A DNA stretch of 64,000 bases from Yersinia proxima (lineage in GTDB: Bacteria > Pseudomonadota > Gammaproteobacteria > Enterobacterales > Enterobacteriaceae), in assembly GCF_902170785.1 (NCBI RefSeq), contig NZ_CABHYG010000001.1:248001-312000 (forward strand), written 5' to 3'. Of this stretch, positions 7,975-16,132 are shown one piece after another. The notes below the pieces were generated by a model that was given only the letters and a program-made list of their open reading frames with translations, was not told the DNA's origin and did no database searches. A program made the position numbers and the translations under genes. Numbering within the stretch: the first letter of the stretch is position 1; each line of letters opens with the position of its first letter.

Positions 7975-10202
7975 TCCCTAATCTGAATGAGCTGACAGAT
8001 ACCCCGATTGCCCGCACCAATTTGCTCAAGCTTGAAGAAGATCAGCTGACCACCATCCAACGTCTATTAGCTCCAGTATCTAATATTTATACGATAGATT
8101 TTATGGTTCAGCGCTTTACTAAAGAGCGAAAAGAGAAATCCGCCGATTATCATGCGCGTATCCATCAGGAGGTCAAATCCTGTGTGCGGCAGAAGCTTGG
8201 ACTAGAGGGCGGGGAGGACGTAAAATATGAGCTACATCTTTTACCTACTTATGAGCACGTCTTTTTTTTCCTGGCGCCTGCTGCTGCACCGAATAGCCTA
8301 GCTCATCGGACTTTGGCAGAACGCATTGAAACTCTATGTCAGCAGCTCACCACTGAGAATTATGATCTGTCTCGCCTGATTCAGGGATTATTCAGCCTCC
8401 ATTTGAAAATGGTAATGCTGGAACAAGCCAGCGAGCGCTTTTCGGTATCGCCGACCTACTTCAACTCGACGCTCTATCTCAACGCTCGCCTGAGTCAACC
8501 CGTTATGCAAAAAAGCGGCACCGGGGTGATGGAAGCATTCGAGCTCGACATTTACGCCTCAGAATATAACGAACTCGCCTTTACCCTGCACAAACGAAAA
8601 TTTCTCGTCGAACCGGCGGATGAGTTGCACCTCTCTCTGGATGAGACCAGCGTGTGGTTTAATATCGATAATCGTCGACTCAAAGCCCGGCGCAAACTTG
8701 ATGCCCGAGATAATAAACTGGACTTTTTCCGTGAACGAAGTGGCTATGGCGAATGTCAGGCCTACACCTATAACGTGGTTATGAATGCCGCCCGAGAGCG
8801 CCTCAGTGAACTAGAGATCCCACACCAGCCTATCTCATTTCAGGCCACCCATGAGGTCAATCAGTTTGCTACCGACCTCGATCAACAGCTGGCTAATACG
8901 CTGTTGGTGGTTAATAACGGTGTCGAATTCAGCGCCACACAAGAAGCTTATTTCTTTGACGCATTAGCCATCCAGTTCCCCGGATATCAACTCTGGCCGT
9001 TGGCGTCGCTTAAACATTCTCAGCAAACCGGCTTTTCTGAGCTGCCTGCCAATACTTCTATTTTGGTGCTCAATGCGGTAGATGAAGAGCGGAGCAACAG
9101 CATCCGTCAGCAAGATAATGAATCTGTTGAGTACAGTGATTTCTATGCAGCCTTTGCCGACGCCCGAAAGCAATCTGAACTCAATTGGGATACTTATACC
9201 CAGCTTAAGCTGGGTCGATTGCAAGGGTGGCTAAATCAGCAACCGCTGCCTGTGGTCTTGCAAGGTATGAATATTGATCGCAAATTGTTGGATGAAATTG
9301 ATTTTATTAATGAACGCTTGGTAAGCGACCCTGCTCAATACGAAATCGAAATTACGAAATTTCACAGTCGCCTCAAGTCAGCAGTTACCCTGCTAAACAG
9401 TAAGGTACGCCGAACAAAAACCGAACTATGGTTTAAAGAGAGTTTAGTCAATCAGCATCGCATTCTACTGCCAGAACTGGCGGACGGGCACTATACCGCC
9501 TATGCGGTACGCAAAACGAAGAGCAATCATTCCCTGCTTGGGTATGTTGAACTGAAAGTAGAGCATGGCCAACTTTGGGTTGTTGATGCCGGGATCGCTG
9601 AAGGTAAATTAGATTGGTTATCGGTTGATCATCCCCCATTGGGACGGTTAAAAAAAATATTCGACAAAAGCTTCTATCTTTACGACCACACTGCAGATGT
9701 CCTGCTTACCACCTACAACAGCGTACGCGTGCCGCGCCTGATTGGCCCAGCGCAACTTAATATCGTAGATTCATACGTTTATCAGGAGCAAGAAAAAGCG
9801 CTGACAGAGCGTAAAGGGGATAAATTTAACGAGTACACCATCACCCGCTCAGCAAAACCGGACCAAAATGTATTGCCCTATCTGATATCACCTGGCCGTT
9901 CGAAACACGACCCGTTGACAAAAGCGCAAAAGATGAAGCATCACCATATTTACCTGCAACCGCATGAGAACGGAGTGTTTGTTCTGGTGAGCGATGCTCA
10001 GCCTACAAATCCTACTATTGCACGGCCTAACCTGGTGGAAAATCTGCTGATATGGGATGCCCGGGGCAAAGCCGTAGATGTATTTAACCACCCGTTAACT
10101 GGCGCTTACCTTAATAGCTTCACCTTGGATATGCTCAGGAGTGGCGAAAGTAGTAAGAGTTCGATTTTTGCAAAGCTTGCTCGTTTGATGGTGGAGAACT
10201 AA
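7971..10202 (+). CDS. Unrecognised 743-aa partner of the helicase-nuclease
   Basis: This gene is translationally coupled to the helicase-nuclease through an ATGA overlap, so the two products are almost certainly made together and probably work together. I do not recognise the family. It has no signal peptide or membrane helices and no obvious nuclease or P-loop motif. The middle part (about 300-380) alternates hydrophobic strands and helices (NTLLVVNNGVEFSATQEAYF, then SILVLNAVDEERSNS). A basic segment follows (LLNSKVRRTKTELWFKES), then a beta-rich region (GYVELKVEHGQLWVVDAG), and a C-terminus ending FAKLARLMVEN. Length and gene order would fit an Argonaute-like, catalytically inactive guide-binding protein of the DdmE or pPIWI-RE kind, but no PIWI catalytic residues can be pointed to. 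That is a hypothesis to test by structure prediction. A CCCCCA/TGGGGG hairpin follows the stop. Confidence 0.7.
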   Translation: MIPNLNELTDTPIARTNLLKLEEDQLTTIQRLLAPVSNIYTIDFMVQRFTKERKEKSADYHARIHQEVKSCVRQKLGLEGGEDVKYELHLLPTYEHVFFFLAPAAAPNSLAHRTLAERIETLCQQLTTENYDLSRLIQGLFSLHLKMVMLEQASERFSVSPTYFNSTLYLNARLSQPVMQKSGTGVMEAFELDIYASEYNELAFTLHKRKFLVEPADELHLSLDETSVWFNIDNRRLKARRKLDARDNKLDFFRERSGYGECQAYTYNVVMNAARERLSELEIPHQPISFQATHEVNQFATDLDQQLANTLLVVNNGVEFSATQEAYFFDALAIQFPGYQLWPLASLKHSQQTGFSELPANTSILVLNAVDEERSNSIRQQDNESVEYSDFYAAFADARKQSELNWDTYTQLKLGRLQGWLNQQPLPVVLQGMNIDRKLLDEIDFINERLVSDPAQYEIEITKFHSRLKSAVTLLNSKVRRTKTELWFKESLVNQHRILLPELADGHYTAYAVRKTKSNHSLLGYVELKVEHGQLWVVDAGIAEGKLDWLSVDHPPLGRLKKIFDKSFYLYDHTADVLLTTYNSVRVPRLIGPAQLNIVDSYVYQEQEKALTERKGDKFNEYTITRSAKPDQNVLPYLISPGRSKHDPLTKAQKMKHHHIYLQPHENGVFVLVSDAQPTNPTIARPNLVENLLIWDARGKAVDVFNHPLTGAYLNSFTLDMLRSGESSKSSIFAKLARLMVEN

Positions 10203-10241
10203 CACGGCCGTAACCCTACGGCTTCCCTCATCACGAATTCT

Positions 10242-10276
10242 ACCCCCATCGACTCAAGGTGGGGGAGTTGACCCAG
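10242..10276 (+). terminator. Possible terminator after the helicase-nuclease operon
   Basis: ACCCCCA and TGGGGG arms with a GACTCAAGG-type loop lie 40 bases after the stop of the 743-aa protein. A run of six T follows only some 15 bases later, so this is a moderate rather than strong intrinsic terminator. Confidence 0.4.
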
Positions 10277-10455
10277 CTCATTTTTTAACTATCGTTGTTT
10301 GAAATATATGCGTGACTTCTGAGTATTACATTCCATTTTATCCCCTTGACACTGCCCTTCATGTTATCTTTAAGCCCCTCTTTTTTATCGCAGTGTGCAG
10401 CGTCATATCGTTGGGATAGTGTTACCGCCACTGCCTCATACAGACAGAAGAACCG

Positions 10456-10956
10456 ATGAATAAGCAAAATTATGCGCATGGAATGCGGGTGGTTATTCGT
10501 GATGCAGAGTGGCGCATTCGCCGGGCGGATGACAGCGGAGATGGTGGCAGCCTGCTGACCTGTGATGGCATTTCGGAGCTGGTACGCGGTAAAGAAGGGC
10601 TGTTTCTGACAAAGCTGGAACAAAAAGTCGAGATTCTCGATCCAGCAAAGACAAATCTGGTTGAAGATGAGTCAGCCAATTACCAGGCGGCTCAGTTGTA
10701 CATAGAGAGCCAACTACGCCAACGCGTACCGACTGACAGCAAAGTCCATTTTGGGCATCAGGCTGCGATGGATTCAATGCCATTTCAGCTTGATCCCACG
10801 CGTATGGCGCTGGCGCAGCCGCGCCAGCGGATATTAATTGCTGATGCGGTAGGACTGGGTAAAACGCTTCTTCATGGGGATGTCCTCATGTGGCTTATGA
10901 AGGCATTACTAACATCGGGGTGTACTAATCAACGGGGAGCAGGTCATATGTACTGA
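10456..10956 (+). pseudogene. N-terminal fragment of an SNF2-type helicase (DrmD/HepA-like)
   Basis: The first 130 residues read like the N-terminus of large SNF2-family helicases found in defence loci, for example DrmD of DISARM. There is a small beta domain (GMRVVIRDAEWRIRRADD), the linker FGHQAAMDSMPFQLDP and the Walker A segment ILIADAVGLGKT. The normal continuation (LEAGIL and the remaining roughly 800 residues) is missing. Directly after GLGKT the reading frame passes into unrelated sequence and stops at 10956. It is a 3'-truncated relic and cannot be an ATPase. A SNF2 family call is solid from the GLGKT context; the DrmD label is my inference. Confidence 0.65.
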
Positions 10957-10971
10957 AAGTGACGGGAAGGC

Positions 10972-11154
10972 GTGGTTAACGCAATTTTTGATGAATGGAA
11001 AGAATTAGAACAAGATCCGAGTGAATTTCTTCGCTCATTGGAGCTGAATACACGAAAGCGTCTGTTCGCGAGCTGTAATTTTCTAAAAAAACCGTTCCTC
11101 GATGCCTGTAATGATCTCGGTTTGTTTGACGTGTTACCACAACAGTCTGAGTAA
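10972..11154 (+). pseudogene. C-terminal remnant of an unknown protein
   Basis: An open frame of about 60 codons (VVNAIFDEWKELEQDPSEF, ending LGLFDVLPQQSE) begins without a convincing start or ribosome site, right after the truncated helicase. In an overlapping frame just upstream, INGEQVICTESDGKAWLTQF also looks protein-like. The simplest reading is several deletion scars joining 3' ends of former island genes. I do not recognise either piece. It could also be a small functional ORF starting at the GTG at 10972. Confidence 0.3.
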
Positions 11155-11307
11155 TAATCGGCCTGATGAAACCGAGAGAGAATATAAGATTTGTATTCGT
11201 TATTTTAAGTTGTTTTGATTTTTTAATCTGTTATCGACGTCAGTTTATTTTTTATCGTAAGTCGTTAGTCTGTTAGAATTCTTTCTTGATAAAGCATTAA
11301 GGCAGAG

Positions 11308-11547
11308 ATGATGGCAACTTATAAAGAAATTATCGCAGATGTCAAAGCCAGAACAGGGAAAACAATACATCATCCCTGTTGGATTGCTCATGTTAAATCA
11401 ATGCATGGACTGACGACCAGACAAGCCCATAATCGTCAAGATCCTGACAAGCGAGTTAAACCTTGCCCGGATGATTGGGTTCATGAAATAGAAAAATCAC
11501 TTATAAACCTTGGAATGATGTGTTCATTTTTAGAGCGGAAGAAATGA
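11308..11547 (+). CDS. Small conserved hypothetical protein (about 79 aa)
   Basis: The protein reads MMATYKEIIADVKARTGK, then CWIAHVKSMHGLTTRQAHNR, then PCPDDWVHEIEKSLINLGM. This pattern (YKEI, CWIAHVK, R.A.NR, PCP...I...L...GM) recurs in a widespread family of roughly 80-residue bacterial proteins of unknown role, often seen in accessory regions. The size is full for that family. The start is the ATG at 11308 or the adjacent one at 11311, behind a weak AGGCAGAG. It lies alone between gene remnants and the NucS-like nuclease, with AT-rich flanks. The family resemblance is from memory; function is unknown. Confidence 0.6.
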   Translation: MMATYKEIIADVKARTGKTIHHPCWIAHVKSMHGLTTRQAHNRQDPDKRVKPCPDDWVHEIEKSLINLGMMCSFLERKK

Positions 11548-11670
11548 GAGTATGGCCTGACTGCTTCCCTGATAATATAAATTATGACGTTATCTCAAAT
11601 ATTTAATTCGATATACATTATATTACTGTTTTTGCTTTTTCTAAATTAAACTGATGAAAAGGAATGATAG

Positions 11671-12666
11671 ATGGGGTTGTATAATATTCTTGATAAAAAC
11701 CTTACGGAATTAAAAGAGACATCGTATACCCTGGAAGGGTTACAGGAACGATATGATTTACAGGAAGCCATCAAGAAGAACATTAAAATTCTTGCTCCTG
11801 ATTGTTTGATAATTTCTGAAGAGTTTTCCGACTGGGAAGACAGTAAGCGCAGAATTGATTTACTTGCTATAGATAAACAAGCAAATCTTGTCGTGATTGA
11901 ACTCAAACGGGATGATATTGGCGCCCATATGGAATTGCAGGCATTAAGGTATGCAGCAATGATCTCAACAATGAGTTTTGCTAAAGCATGTGAATGCTAT
12001 GAGAAGTATTTGCAAAAGCATGATATGGATATTAATGCTAAATCTGCCATTCTTGATTTCGTTGAACTTGATGAGACCGAGTTAGTAGATTTTGGTAAAG
12101 ATATTCGTATTGTCCTTGCTTCTGCTAATTTTGGGAAAGAGCTGACGACTACGGCAATATGGCTTAGAGATAAAGGTGTCGATATTAGATGTGTCCGACT
12201 TACTCCATATAATTTTAATGGTGAAATATTAATTAACGCAGAGCAAATTATCCCTGTCCCCGAACTGGAGGATTATCAGGTTCGATTCAGAGAAAAACGT
12301 ACCGAACAAATTGTAAGCAGCCAAAAATCTGAAAAAGATTACTCTGAGTATAAATATAACGGAGTGATATATAATAAGCGTAAGCTCGCCCTTGAGCTTT
12401 TCACTGATTGGATAAATAAGCATAAACCTGCAGATTTTAATGAACTCAAAAATAAGTTGGGTGCAGTATTAAAAAGTAGAACGATTGCTTTAGTGGATCA
12501 GATATCAAAAGAAAGAGAAAATAGATTCCATATTCAAGAGGATTGTTTAATCGAATTGCCGTCTGGGGAGCTTATTGCTATCTCTAATCAGTGGGGTATA
12601 GGGAATATCAACAGGTTACTTGACTTTGTTCGACGTGATGGTTTTATCATCGAAAAGGCTGAATAA
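11671..12666 (+). CDS. NucS/DUF91-like PD-(D/E)XK nuclease
   Basis: A 331-residue soluble protein. Residues 45-85 hold a clear PD-(D/E)XK core: IISEEFSDWED, RRIDLLAIDKQ with D63, and VVIELKRD with E77-L-K79, followed by the helix HMELQALRYAAMISTMSF. This arrangement is that of DUF91/NucS-type endonuclease-like proteins, common in defence islands and phage-rich loci. The C-terminal part (about 220-331) is a separate lysine-rich region probably used for substrate or partner binding. The ATG at 11671 follows AAAGGAATGATAG. It stands alone, with a terminator hairpin at 12710. Codon use is AT-rich, like an acquired gene. A nuclease fold is well supported; substrate and role are unknown. Confidence 0.75.
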   Translation: MGLYNILDKNLTELKETSYTLEGLQERYDLQEAIKKNIKILAPDCLIISEEFSDWEDSKRRIDLLAIDKQANLVVIELKRDDIGAHMELQALRYAAMISTMSFAKACECYEKYLQKHDMDINAKSAILDFVELDETELVDFGKDIRIVLASANFGKELTTTAIWLRDKGVDIRCVRLTPYNFNGEILINAEQIIPVPELEDYQVRFREKRTEQIVSSQKSEKDYSEYKYNGVIYNKRKLALELFTDWINKHKPADFNELKNKLGAVLKSRTIALVDQISKERENRFHIQEDCLIELPSGELIAISNQWGIGNINRLLDFVRRDGFIIEKAE

Positions 12667-12709
12667 TAGACTAAGAGTAACAATTTTCAGTGTGATAACT
12701 ATTAATTAT

Positions 12710-12733
12710 GCCCAGGTTTTTCTGGGCGTTTTA
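12710..12733 (+). terminator. Intrinsic terminator after the NucS-like gene
   Basis: The stem GCCCAG/CTGGGC with a GTTTTT loop is followed by GTTTTACT, 44 bases after the nuclease stop codon. Confidence 0.7.
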
Positions 12734-12754
12734 CTATTATTTTTACAAAAGATA

Positions 12755-13150
12755 TCAATTACTCTTTTCAGACATCAACCTCAACCACGGATTATTCACC
12801 GGCACGTTATCGGCAAATAGCCGTTGCGACTCCGGCAACATAAGACCTTTCAGGTTACAGACTCTGTGTGGTGATTTGACTTCGAAGGCCCAGATATAAG
12901 TGTCTTCTTCATTACTTCGCTTCAGCATTCCTGATGCCTGTAATGCCCCCATTCATCCCCGACTCCGACCAAATCGATAGACATAGGCGCGCGGATTATT
13001 AACCTTGTCGTGGGCGGTGACATGAATTTTTAGCTATTCCATAAGGGACATAGTGCTACCACTAATGGGATGGACGACTGCTGGCATCACGGGCGGGTCG
13101 GATATGATTAATTCGGGGATGGGTGCGGCCTTAGTGATTTCCTAATGTTC
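12755..13150 (-). pseudogene. Decayed unknown gene with two in-frame stops
   Basis: One reverse-strand frame stays protein-like across three pieces separated only by stop codons: IPELIISDPPVMPAVVHPIS, then IHVTAHDKVNNPRAYVYRFG, then ASGMLKRSNEEDTYIWAFEV followed by LMLPESQRLFADNVPVNNPW. The interruptions are a TAG near 13035 and a TGA near 12953. The continuity of frame suggests a single former gene of an island or conjugative element rather than chance. I cannot name the family. The 3' end stops near 12755, close to the terminator of the neighbouring gene. Confidence 0.4.
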
Positions 13151-13229
13151 AATGACCAGAGTGACACTAATATTAAGTAGCAAACTTAATGGATTGGAAG
13201 AGAGATGAGCGGCTCCCCCTATGGCAAGT

Positions 13230-13381
13230 GACTCTTGCTCTGCGGGTGGAGCCGTAAATTATGGATAGATTTCCCCGATGAGGCCCTGGTGAGGCGATAT
13301 CAGCATTTGCAGGCAGAGCTGGAAAAACACCAATACCATTACAAGTTGTGTTGGTATTTTTTAGCTCCGTCACAATAACTA
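13230..13381 (+). pseudogene. Short coding remnant
   Basis: A forward frame reads RKLWIDFPDEALVRRYQHLQ and continues AELEKHQYHYK to a TAA at about 13379-13381, with no start codon. It looks like the tail of a lost gene between the decayed reverse-strand gene and the acetyltransferase. No family is recognised. Confidence 0.2.
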
Positions 13382-13517
13382 TAAACACTTAACCGGATGG
13401 CGGGAACGGGTGAAAACCACTCTTGTAACACTTTAAGGAAAATGATATTACAAGAAGTTGTGATCAATTAATTTAATTGCAATTTGAACTATTAAAATAG
13501 GAAGGCATGTTCCGAAA

Positions 13518-13928
13518 ATGAAGATAAACGTTACAGACAAACCAAACCCACAGGACGAAGAGTATGTTATTGATGGCCTATGGGCCCACAATGATAAAAC
13601 TCAAAAGGTAGACATTCATCCGCTGTTCTTAACTGTGACCGATGATGATGGAAAAATTGTTGCAGGGTTAGTTGCCAGAACTTGGTGGGGCGGGCTTGAA
13701 ATCCAATATCTTTGGGTGAGTGACGACTATCGTAAAAGTGGCTATGGCCGCCAATTAATGGAAAAAGCGGAAGAAGAAGCCTTGAAGCGTGGATGTCACA
13801 TGGCTTATGTCGATACTTTCGATTTTCAGGCCAAAGGCTTTTATGAAAAATTAGGCTATCGTGTATATGGCAATTTAGGCGGGTATGCGAAAAAGCATAC
13901 GCGACACTATCTGGCAAAAGAAATTTAA
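13518..13928 (+). CDS. GNAT-family N-acetyltransferase
   Basis: A 136-residue protein with the GNAT fold signature. The central strand is LEIQYLWVSDDYRKSGYGRQ, whose R-x-x-G-x-G-R-type acetyl-CoA loop (RKSGYGRQLM) is intact. It is followed by AEEEALKRGCHMAYVDTFDF and FYEKLGYRVYGNL. The acyl acceptor cannot be predicted; the family acetylates small molecules, antibiotics or protein N-termini. The start at 13518 is fixed because the nearest upstream ATG is out of frame and stops at once; AGGAAGG lies about 13 bases upstream. The stop is 25 bases before the PAS-LuxR regulator, so the two are probably cotranscribed. Confidence 0.85.
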   Translation: MKINVTDKPNPQDEEYVIDGLWAHNDKTQKVDIHPLFLTVTDDDGKIVAGLVARTWWGGLEIQYLWVSDDYRKSGYGRQLMEKAEEEALKRGCHMAYVDTFDFQAKGFYEKLGYRVYGNLGGYAKKHTRHYLAKEI

Positions 13929-13953
13929 CCCATTCTTCATCGGCGAGGTCGCC

Positions 13954-14643
13954 ATGGATTTGCCCGATAAAAATAATGAAACTTATTTCAAGGGCCTTAT
14001 TGCCATGATGGAGCACTTAAGTGAGCCATGGGGCATTAAAGATCTTAATTCCCGCCATATCTATATGAATAAGGCTGCCTTTCTCTACACCAATACACCC
14101 TTGGATTTTGAGGTTGAGGGGAAGATGGACCATGAATTTCCCGGAAATTGGACGGAATTTGCGCCTGACCTGATAGAGCATGACAAGCGGACAGAAGAAA
14201 CGCAGGATCGGGTGACGGTAATAGAAACCCATTATTGGTATGGGAAAAACACCCTGACTCCGTTTATCAGCGAGAAACTACCTGTTTATAACGACAGAAA
14301 AGAAGTTATTGGTGTGATGTGGAATGCTAAACCATTTAATACATTATCCCCATTAAAATATATCAACCAACAAAAACCCAGTATTCTGACAACTGAAATT
14401 AATAACAGTATGTTCACTCGTGCTGAGCTTGACGTTATATTTTTAATGCTGCAAAGACTTTCCGTTAAAGAAATTGCGAAGATATATAATATCAGCACTA
14501 AAACGATAGAAAATAGAATATATACAATTTATCAAAAATCTGACGTCCACACGCTGCAACAGTTTGAGGAGTTTTGCAAATTTGCGCATTTGGATAATTA
14601 CATTCCGGATCGCCTGGTGGCAAAAGGAATCCAATTTATCTAA
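13954..14643 (+). CDS. PAS-LuxR type transcriptional regulator
   Basis: About 229 residues from the ATG at 13954; a longer frame opens at 13885 inside the acetyltransferase gene and is unlikely. The N-terminal half resembles a PAS sensor domain (SEPWGIKDLNSRHIYMNKAA to VIGVMWNAKPF). Near residues 150-215 is a LuxR-type helix-turn-helix: FTRAELDVIFLMLQRLSVKE, then IAKIYNISTKTIENRIYTIY. Many Enterobacteria carry such PAS-LuxR proteins next to a transporter or enzyme they control. Here the next gene, 36 bases on, is a cytosine/purine-type permease, which makes it the likely target. The ligand is unknown. Confidence 0.8.
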   Translation: MDLPDKNNETYFKGLIAMMEHLSEPWGIKDLNSRHIYMNKAAFLYTNTPLDFEVEGKMDHEFPGNWTEFAPDLIEHDKRTEETQDRVTVIETHYWYGKNTLTPFISEKLPVYNDRKEVIGVMWNAKPFNTLSPLKYINQQKPSILTTEINNSMFTRAELDVIFLMLQRLSVKEIAKIYNISTKTIENRIYTIYQKSDVHTLQQFEEFCKFAHLDNYIPDRLVAKGIQFI

Positions 14644-14679
14644 ACAACAAGCTATCTGAACAACAAGGTACAGCTCATC

Positions 14680-15987
14680 GTGATCAAAATTGAAGATTAT
14701 CCATTAAGCAGGGTGCCACAGGATAAGAGAGTTTCTTTTTTAAGTGTTGCTATTGTTCATATGGGAATGCTGACCGCGCTGGATCAATTTATGCTCGGTG
14801 CCGTACTCGGTAATTCCATGACGCTGACCGATGCGTTTACCGCGATTCTCATCGGCAGCATTATATTTGGTGTGGTGACTTACGGTCTTGGTCTGGCGGG
14901 GATGCGTGAAGGGATCTCTGGCAGTTTGCTAGCCCGTTGGTGTGGTTTTGGCCGCTTGGGATCTGTACTGATTGGGATTGTAGTGGCAGTCAGTTTATTG
15001 GGTTGGTTTGGTATCCAAAATGCTATTTTTGCCAAATCACTTGATTTTGCTCTGGGCCATAAATTGGGGTTTGGATTAGCTGCGGCTTTATCGGGCAGCT
15101 TGCTAACTATCCTGGTTGCTTTTGGTTTTAAGGCATTGCGTATTGCGGCTCGAATTGCTGTACCGATGTTTATATTGCTGGTGGCCTATATCTCCATTAG
15201 CACATTATCTGGTCATAATCTGAATGAAATTATCCAGTTGATTCCACCGGGTGAATCCTTGTCTATCAGCGCGGGTATTACTATCGTGGTCGGCGGCGCT
15301 ATTGTGGCCAGCCTGATGACACCTGATCTGACGCGCTACTCAAAAAACGGCAAACATGTCCTTGGTGTGACGATATTTACCATTGTCGCTGGCGAGTTTG
15401 TGGTCAATGGGTTGGCTATATTGATTGCTAAAACCCTTGGGACGGCGGATGTCGTGACGATAATGTCTCAAGCCGCGGGGGGCGCGGGTTTGCTGGTCGT
15501 AGTGTTCTCCACCTTAAGGGTCAATGACCTTAATTTGTACTCTTCTTCACTCGGTATTGTTAATGCAGTCGAGGGGCTAACGGGTAAAAAACTCAGATAT
15601 ATATCAACCACATTGGTTATTGGTGTGCTAGGCACCACACTATCAGTGTTGGGAATTCTCGACCGGTTTGTTGATTTCCTGACGGTGCTTGGCGTGGTAT
15701 TCCCACCGATTATAGGCATCATGCTGGTGGATTATTATGTGCTGCGCTCCCATCGCAAAATTTTGGATAAAACCCGACAGGAAGGGACGTTACCTGATGA
15801 AAAACAAACACCTGTCATTGGCTGGGTGGCGATTATAGCCAGTATTATCGGCAGTATTGTTGGGCTGGTAACCGAGTGGGGCATCCCGACTATTAACTCA
15901 CTGGTTGTTGCGAGCTTTATCTACTGGGCGTTCAAAGTGGCTGTCAGCCGTAATCGACAGTCAATTGAATCGGAAGAAACGGTTTAA
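14680..15987 (+). CDS. NCS1-family (CodB-like) nucleobase permease
   Basis: A 435-residue inner-membrane protein with about 12 hydrophobic helices. The N-terminus (PLSRVPQDKRVSFLSVAIVH) leads into the NCS1 opening region, and GGAIVASLMTPDLTRYSKNG is the signature seen in CodB and related cytosine, purine and hydantoin symporters. C-terminal VVFPPIIGIMLVDYYVLR is also typical. It probably imports a nucleobase or a related heterocycle with H+ or Na+. No deaminase gene lies beside it, unlike codBA. The start is a GTG at 14680 with only a weak ribosome site. It follows the acetyltransferase and PAS-LuxR genes in the same direction and probably forms one unit with them. Confidence 0.85.
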   Translation: MIKIEDYPLSRVPQDKRVSFLSVAIVHMGMLTALDQFMLGAVLGNSMTLTDAFTAILIGSIIFGVVTYGLGLAGMREGISGSLLARWCGFGRLGSVLIGIVVAVSLLGWFGIQNAIFAKSLDFALGHKLGFGLAAALSGSLLTILVAFGFKALRIAARIAVPMFILLVAYISISTLSGHNLNEIIQLIPPGESLSISAGITIVVGGAIVASLMTPDLTRYSKNGKHVLGVTIFTIVAGEFVVNGLAILIAKTLGTADVVTIMSQAAGGAGLLVVVFSTLRVNDLNLYSSSLGIVNAVEGLTGKKLRYISTTLVIGVLGTTLSVLGILDRFVDFLTVLGVVFPPIIGIMLVDYYVLRSHRKILDKTRQEGTLPDEKQTPVIGWVAIIASIIGSIVGLVTEWGIPTINSLVVASFIYWAFKVAVSRNRQSIESEETV

Positions 15988-16006
15988 TAATTTTGTGAAT
16001 AATACA

Positions 16007-16032
16007 AACACTCCCTCCTGGGGGAGTGTTAT
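16007..16032 (+). terminator. Hairpin terminator after the permease
   Basis: ACACTCCC and GGGAGTGT arms around TCCTGG form a strong hairpin 20 bases after the permease stop. The T-run behind it is poor. Confidence 0.5.
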
Positions 16033-16132
16033 CAATCCCCATTCATCATGCTTCATTCATACACTTTTTCCCGCATACCTGGCATAGTTAACCCATTCAA
16101 TAAGGCGACTCACTCATTCTGGATGGCGATGC

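Noticed and set aside
3262-10202. Calling the helicase-nuclease pair DdmDE outright
   Set aside because: Only architecture, gene order and approximate partner size agree. I have no alignment, the helicase is much longer, and Argonaute-like features in the partner are not demonstrable by reading.
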